A stretch of DNA of 64,000 nt from Gnomoniopsis sp. IMI 355080 (taxonomy: Eukaryota > Ascomycota > Sordariomycetes > Diaporthales > Gnomoniaceae). Shown in pieces: positions 58,490 to 64,000 of this stretch; position 1 is the first letter of the stretch, and each line of letters opens with the position of its first letter. The stretch lies in contig JAPEVC010000001.1 of NCBI GenBank assembly GCA_027946555.1, positions 310,001-374,000 of the forward strand, written 5' to 3'. Both the position numbers and the translations under genes were made by a program. A model generated the notes under the pieces. The model worked only from the letters and a program-made list of their open reading frames with translations. It did not search any database and was not told the DNA's origin.

Positions 58490-59354
58490 AGGAAGACGGT
58501 GTGGGAGAACCCGCCACGATTTGGCCAGCTGTGGATGAGTTTGAACAGATTCCCGAAAGAAGTTTGTCGTCGCCAATCTTGACCATCTCCAATCCTACGG
58601 CCGAAAGCCAAACGTCATCCTCCGCCAAAATATTTCTGTATATGTGTTTCTACCACCAGCAAAACTCCGCTTGAAAAAGCCTCCATTCGGAGCATTTATT
58701 AGACAAAAAGCGCAGAGAAAGAAAGGGAGAATTGGGAGGGTGTTGTCCACTATTTTTTTCTCCCGTTTGCAGTAGATATGAAGATGGGGGGCAGACGTCC
58801 AAAAACCATGAAAGCTGTGTATGTTTTCAGGCGATGCTGGCGAGAGACAATGCCATGATGACTACAAGAACGCTGGCATACGCGTCCAATATGTACAGTA
58901 CTACTGTTGCCGGGAGGTCTAATTCTTATTCATCTTGGGTGCTGTCCCTTATTGGTGAGGACATTGACCTGTGTTTGTTAACAGTCTTTGCTTGTAGCAG
59001 AGGTGATGCAAATCAGCCACCTTTCACCCAAGCCTCATCACAAAGCTTAAGAGAATGCTGACCAGATATTCAAACCCCCACCAAAGAATCCCATACGACG
59101 ACACAGATTTACATTCATCTGGCAACATAATGCCAAGTAATAATAGGAAAATACTGTCTAAGTAGGTAGTCTTGATGCAAACTGTGCCACGTACCTCAAC
59201 CCTACCCTCTCTGACTACAAGGATGCCGATGCTGCTATGGTCAACAAAAACCTCAGTACCTAATCTAACACATCATCCTATAAGACAGCCAAGCCACACG
59301 CTCAAATGAGACCACCTCGTCATCAATTACCGTGAGTCTTGAAGAGAGGACACT
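58490..59354. other. Convergent spacer between COX6 and the chromodomain gene
   Basis: About 0.86 kb with two 3' ends. Small frames without content. TAAGTAGGTAG near 59159 belongs to the TAGGT-type words common in these spacers. Confidence 0.5.
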
Positions 59355-62300
59355 CTATAAATCCCTCAAGTGCGAACGCCCCGGTCCAAACAGCGTGCCC
59401 CCAACGCCCAGCCCGCCATTGCTTCCATTCACACCACCACCAGCACCTCCACCATTATCTCCCACAGGACTGGTATTGCGACTGCTTATCTGTCGCACCC
59501 TTGGGCTCCGCGGAACACTACTGCCACGGGTATCACGACCGCCGAAACGAGCCTTGTAATTCCGCATCTCCTCATTCTTGCGTTCAATCTCCTTTTCGCG
59601 ATCCAGCCGCATGTTCTTCTCCTGCTCGTACATCATGCGGAGTTGATCCCTCATACGCTCGTCGTTCATGCGGCGAATCTCCACCACGTTCGCATCCGCG
59701 CGCGTCTCGAGGTCGCGGATGCGTCGCTTGAGCTCTGCGTTTTCCTTGCTCACGGACGCCATTTGCTGGGAGACTTCGCGGTACGATGTGTTCGCATACT
59801 CAGCTTGCTTTTCTTTCGAATCGAGCTTCTGGAGGAGCCCTTTGTTCGTGGACTCGAGTGTATCCTTGGAGACTTGGCTCTTCGCAGCCGCCGCGACTTC
59901 TGGGTCGTCGGACTTCGAGAAGGTTTGGATTTTCTCATGATATTCTTCCTCAAGCTGTCGCTTCTCGGACTTTACCTGATCCAGCTTTGCCTCGGAACGC
60001 TGAAGCTGCTTTTCGAGATAGGCTACCCGCTTGAGGGCATTATCGCGTTCTAATTGGAACTTGCCGCGGTCGCCTACAGCCTCCTTATACTTGGGCTGAA
60101 ATTTACGTACAGTTTTGGCGTAGTCGTTCACTTCTTCGCCCTTCTTGTTGAGTGCAGCCTCCAGATCTCCAACCTATGTCGTATGTTAGATATATCAATG
60201 TGGTTGTATGAACACGCAGCCTGTTACTCACAAGGGTGACTAGATCTTCCAGCTGCTCAACAGACACTTGAGCCATATCTTCTTTCACACGAATGTTGGC
60301 GCCAAAGCGCGCCTTGAGCGCCTCGTTCACTTGTGCCTCATCGGCAGGATACGACTCCATTTCAATACGTGGGCGTTTCGGCGTGTCGGTACCGTCGGAC
60401 GAGCCCTCGCGAGCGCGTTTCCGGTCCTCTCGATGTGGTTCCAACTGGCTCCGCAAGACCTTGTACGTGTCGAATACCTCATCGGGAATCTGCTGGTGTT
60501 CCCATGTCTCCCATCTTGTCGGTGGTGGGCTGAAGGTATTTTCCTCTACCATATATCGAACCAGCTCTTCCGCAATATCATGAGGCTGAGGCGCACCGTC
60601 TGTCATGCGATCCTCGGCATATTCTAGCAGTAATATCAGGCACCTGATCTGTGCCAGGCTCTTCTCAAGTGGGTCCATGGTCGGAGATAGGCGTCGGTTG
60701 ATATGTTCGAGCGAGAAGACCTCGACTAGTGTAAATATCATTGGGCACTGGTCCTCCAAGTGCTTCGTCTTGTATAGCTGTAGCAGACCGGAGGACTCTG
60801 CGCTCTCGTCATAAGCCACCACAATATTCTCAGTCAAGCGAAGCTGTACATCCCCGAGGGATGTGTTCACCAAGACCACCTTACAAGCAGACCCTTGCTC
60901 AGTCGATGCTTTGCACCAGTCCTGCTGCTGTATATGTCGGTATGTGAAGCTGCACTGACTCACGATTGCTTCCACCTTCTCCAGATGCCCACCAGCAGCA
61001 AGAATGACAACTTCCATGCTGCATTCTCGCAGCCTGTTGAGAAGTTCATAGATGAAAGCAAGCTTGCTGGAGGTTTCGCGAGCGTACTTCATCCACTGCT
61101 CTTGTGACAGGTCTTGAAGATCCTTGTGGTACGGTGGCAGATTGCTTAATTCAGCCAAATCCTCAAGCATTGCGGTGACCTTGACTGCTGCCTTACTGTC
61201 CGGAGACCGTACAGAGCCACGCACGAAATAGTTGTCGAAGGATTCAATTTCTCGAGAATGGGAGTTGATAATTGACACCATCTCTGGTCGACTCCTCGCC
61301 GGGGGGTGAAGGGCAATGAGGTACTCATTAGGGGCAGTACCCTCATAGGGAAGTATTCCAAAGTCATCACTTCCGGAATTCGTCTCGTTATGAGTCTGTG
61401 AAGAAGCTGTACCAGGAACTAATTGTAAGTCTCCTTCAAGACGGGCATCTTCAACTCCACTGGACCCTGATCCTGCAAGTAGAGCAGGTGAAATGGTAGC
61501 GAGGTCGTTGACGACGGCATGTAGACCTGATTCATACTCTCCTCCCAAGGCGGCCGCTGTAAGAGCCACGTTCAAACCAGCGGGTTGATCAACGGCGGCC
61601 GATGCAGGTGTATTACTCGCAAGGGACGCCATATTAGACTCTGCAGCAGATGCAGAGCCGTGCTGAGGCACCGATGGGTCCACGAAGTAGCCAGCTCCTG
61701 GTTCCTGTCCCCATGATGCTACTGCCTCTGGAGGTTGGGGTGACGTTTGTTCTATATTGTCGGCGGGATCTTGCTCAACACTATTGACAATATCGGACGG
61801 TGAGACAGGCGTTAGAAGCTCCTCACGAGCCCGCGTCTCTTCGTATGCCGTGCCATCGGCGTCACCTCGACTTGCTGCTGGTATGAATTGAGCCTGAATG
61901 GCGCGCAACTCATCCATCACCGAACGGACCTTCGGTGCAGAACCTTGGGAATCATCCATCATCGAGGACACTGTCTCCTGGAACAGTTTCACCTGGGCGC
62001 TATCAAAACTGTCACTCTGCAAATTATGTGTTAGAATTCGTATACTAAAAATTGATACGCCAAAGGTGAGCTGGTACGTTTAACTTACGTGTTAGGACTC
62101 GATGTTCGTCGTCTTGCAAATGCTATCCGCCACGGCGTCCGCCTCGGATTAATGGAGTGACGCCTGTTGACCAAGTCTTTTTTGCCCCGAATTACGTAGC
62201 GAAGAATCCGGAACGACCTCGTGATCTTCCGAAGCAGAGTAAAAGTCGATATCAGTCTGTGTCAAAAATTGAGATGCTTTGCTCGACAGGGGCGAAACTC

Positions 62301-63572
62301 TCTGGGCTGGTTGATGAGACTCCTCGAGCGACGGATGTTCACCAGGCTGATGTGTTGCTGTGGCTGACACGTGAGATGTAGATTGCGACTTCAATTCAGC
62401 AGACAAATTGAATTCACCAGGGTCAAAGGCAGGCTGTGTAAGGAACCCGCCGTCGAAGGGATTCCTGGAGGATGTGGATGTTGAAGAAGCTTGAGTTTCT
62501 GCAGTGGCAGATAGCAAAGGCGGAAAATGATTCTGCTGGGAGTCCTGCAATTCAACAAGTTGATGCTCCGGCCCAATGCTATGAAGGTCATGTGCAAAAG
62601 ATACCTGGTTGATGTTGGGCTGGTGAGAGGGAATTGTAGAGCCCGAGGAATCTTTATTGCTAGGTTTGGGACTGGTCTCTTCTTGACACTGATCAAGTTC
62701 CTGAGCAGTGCCAGGCACTTCCACAACTTCCTGAGTGAACCCGTCCAAGATTTCTTGAGAGTCTGGGATAGTAGTCTGGCTGATGCCTGCATGAAATGCT
62801 TTGCTGCCAACCTGCTGAATTGCAGAAGATCCAGTCAACAGAGGCTGTGAATCTGCGACGACAATGTCCTGGGATGGTTGTGAAGAGACGACGAAGAATT
62901 GTGATGGAGGTAAGTCAATCTCTGAGCCTGGAAGTGGACAGTCTGAAATTTGAGATGCAGAAATGGCAATGACACTGGTAGTGTCAAATTCAGGCCTGGA
63001 TTTGAGGAAGTCAGCCCTGGATGGCAATGCTATGCAGATGCCCTTAGTGCGTGAAGACTCGATCTCAGATGGAGCGTCTGATGCTTGGTCTTGGTCCTGG
63101 CCAACTTGTGAGTTGTCGGATGGCACAGCTTGCAGGGCTTGAAGCTGCTTTGCCCGCTCCCAATCCTCGATGGCGTTCTCGTTCGCGTTCTCCTCAGGCT
63201 CCTGTATACGGGTTAACCCGGTGCTGGCCAAGGTTGGGAATTTAAACTTACCCAGGTTGGCTCAAAAGTCTCGCCAGTAGTGGGATGGTCGGCCCAGTCA
63301 ATCTTGAAGAAGCGCTTGCCGTTTATGAGCTTTTCGTCAATGATGTCCTTGATGGCGAAGACGTCGTCTTGACTAGGCTCATGCTTTTGGCGTGATTTCC
63401 TTGTCTTCACGGGAGCAGGCGCAGCCACCAGAGAGGGAGAGGGGGATAACGAAAGCGACGACGGTCTGGGCTTCTTGCGTGGTCGGCTGCGCGTGCGATG
63501 GATGGGTGTGCTACTTGTTGAATCCGAGGCCGTGCGAGTCGCGATGATCTTGCGCTTGGAGTTGCCCTTCAT
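59355..63572 (-). pseudogene. Chromodomain + HDA1-complex subunit 2/3 protein, broken by one base
   Basis: Two halves of one gene. Exon 1 (63572-63252) and exon 2 (from 63201) encode a basic N-terminus and a chromodomain at about residues 70-125: VFAIKDIIDEKLINGKRFFK, IDWADHPTTGETFEPTW, then across the 50-base intron EPEENANENAIEDWERAKQ. A long Ser/Gln-rich linker follows. Exon 2's frame meets a stop at 62151-62149. Losing one base from the A run (T6 at 62178-62183 on plus) would instead read on to NPRRTPWRIAFARRRTSSPN and a GTAAGT donor at 62088. The acceptor at 62015 then joins, in phase, the HDA2/3 domain (exon 3, 62014-60232: FNANS-free text such as VKLFQETVSSMMDDSQ, then LIALHPPARSRPEMVSIINS, LLEYAEDRMTDGAPQPHDI) and a coiled-coil exon 4 (60173-59355). 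The downstream half has no good ATG of its own. Class II HDAC complexes act in heterochromatin silencing; Neurospora CDP-2 of the HCHC complex is a possible counterpart (inference). The break may be an assembly error, in which case the gene is intact. Confidence 0.75.
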
Positions 63573-64000
63573 TGACTCCTAGTCAGCGACTTTGCGACGG
63601 CCCATGCCCGGTTTACGTGTCGCGTGGCAGGCACAAGAGGCATAAACCGGTATGGAAACAATCCGTCTGGCAGCTAGGGGTATCGAACAACTCAAAAAGT
63701 TGCCTGGTGACGCTATATCTCGAGGCGCAGACGGAAGGTTGGTGAGGTTGTACACGGCCATTTGCAGGCATTGCAGGATGAAAGGGGAATGGGATTAGCG
63801 GGCCTGGACCCTTGTCAGCTTGTCAGAGGGTTGGCACTAGCTCACCACCACTTCATTCTCAGACGAGCTGCACACCAATCTTCTTCACATTGACACATGA
63901 GCAGCAGGAAGTCTGGCGTGATTTTTCTTCATTTTTTTGTCTGAAAATATTGGAGGTAGTCTATTTTTCATTCAGTATGAAGTTTTCATGATATGAAATA
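63573..64000. promoter_or_regulatory. Upstream region of the chromodomain gene
   Basis: About 430 bases to the window edge. Mixed sequence with a T-run at about 63930-63940. No gene supported. Confidence 0.45.

Noticed and set aside
62022..62149. Possible two-gene model: chromodomain gene ending at 62149 and a separate HDA2/3 gene starting near 62022
   Set aside because: The downstream frame opens at TTG with no ATG before residue 20 of the domain, and splice phases fit a single gene with a one-base shift. Kept as an alternative only.
1..64000. CRISPR arrays, bacterial operons, ribosome binding sites
   Set aside because: The window is eukaryotic with spliced genes; no regularly spaced direct repeats were seen.

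Overview
The window looks like nuclear DNA of a filamentous ascomycete (Pezizomycotina). Genes lie on both strands and most carry short spliceosomal introns of about 50-90 bases, with GTRNGT donors, CTNAC-like branch sites and YAG acceptors. The proteins are fungal housekeeping types: a Gcn2 kinase, Cut12, UreF for a nickel urease, Ded1, a calmodulin in the conserved fungal form, and a chromodomain protein joined to a class II HDAC-complex subunit. I cannot place the genus.

Layout, left to right. A partial unknown gene on the left edge (-). GCN2 (-, 6390-1047), cut12-like spindle pole body gene (+, 7217-9219), urease accessory gene ureF (+, 9533-10600), DED1 RNA helicase (-, 14215-12083), proteasome beta-4 PRE1 (-, 16910-16108) divergent from U3 snoRNP gene RRP9 (+, 17312-19243), ULP2-like SUMO protease (-, 24289-20267), RTT103-like CID protein (-, 27728-26328) divergent from clathrin light chain (+, 28444-29320), COX7 (-, 30370-29825) divergent from a large probable mitochondrial protein (+, 30750-33419), t-SNARE TLG2 (-, 35023-33626), calmodulin (+, 36394-37415), GH47 mannosidase (+, 38914-40870) and AP-1 gamma-adaptin (+, 41439-44205).

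After that comes a gene-poor stretch of about 6 kb (44.2-50.45 kb). The only recognisable item there is a decayed arginyl-tRNA synthetase copy (-, about 46000-44880) with in-frame stops and frameshifts. Next are a secreted DUF3455 protein (+, 50456-51412), another 2.8 kb gene-poor stretch, a fatty-acid elongase (-, 55415-54194), COX6 (+, 57626-58489), and a large chromodomain + HDA2/3 coding region (-, 63572-59355). In this sequence that last gene is interrupted by a one-base shift in a six-base homopolymer.

Functionally the window is a mosaic of core cell biology: amino-acid stress signalling, translation, proteasome, ribosome biogenesis, SUMO, membrane traffic (clathrin light chain, AP-1, Tlg2, Golgi/ER mannosidase), respiration (Cox6, Cox7) and silencing. 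It is not a cluster of co-working genes. No biosynthetic cluster, intact transposon, CRISPR array, tRNA or rRNA was found. I do not see a clearly new biological system. The best leads are the ArgRS relic with stops consistent with RIP, the frameshifted chromodomain-HDA2/3 fusion, and several genes whose first intron sits on or next to the start codon; in PRE1 it splits the ATG.
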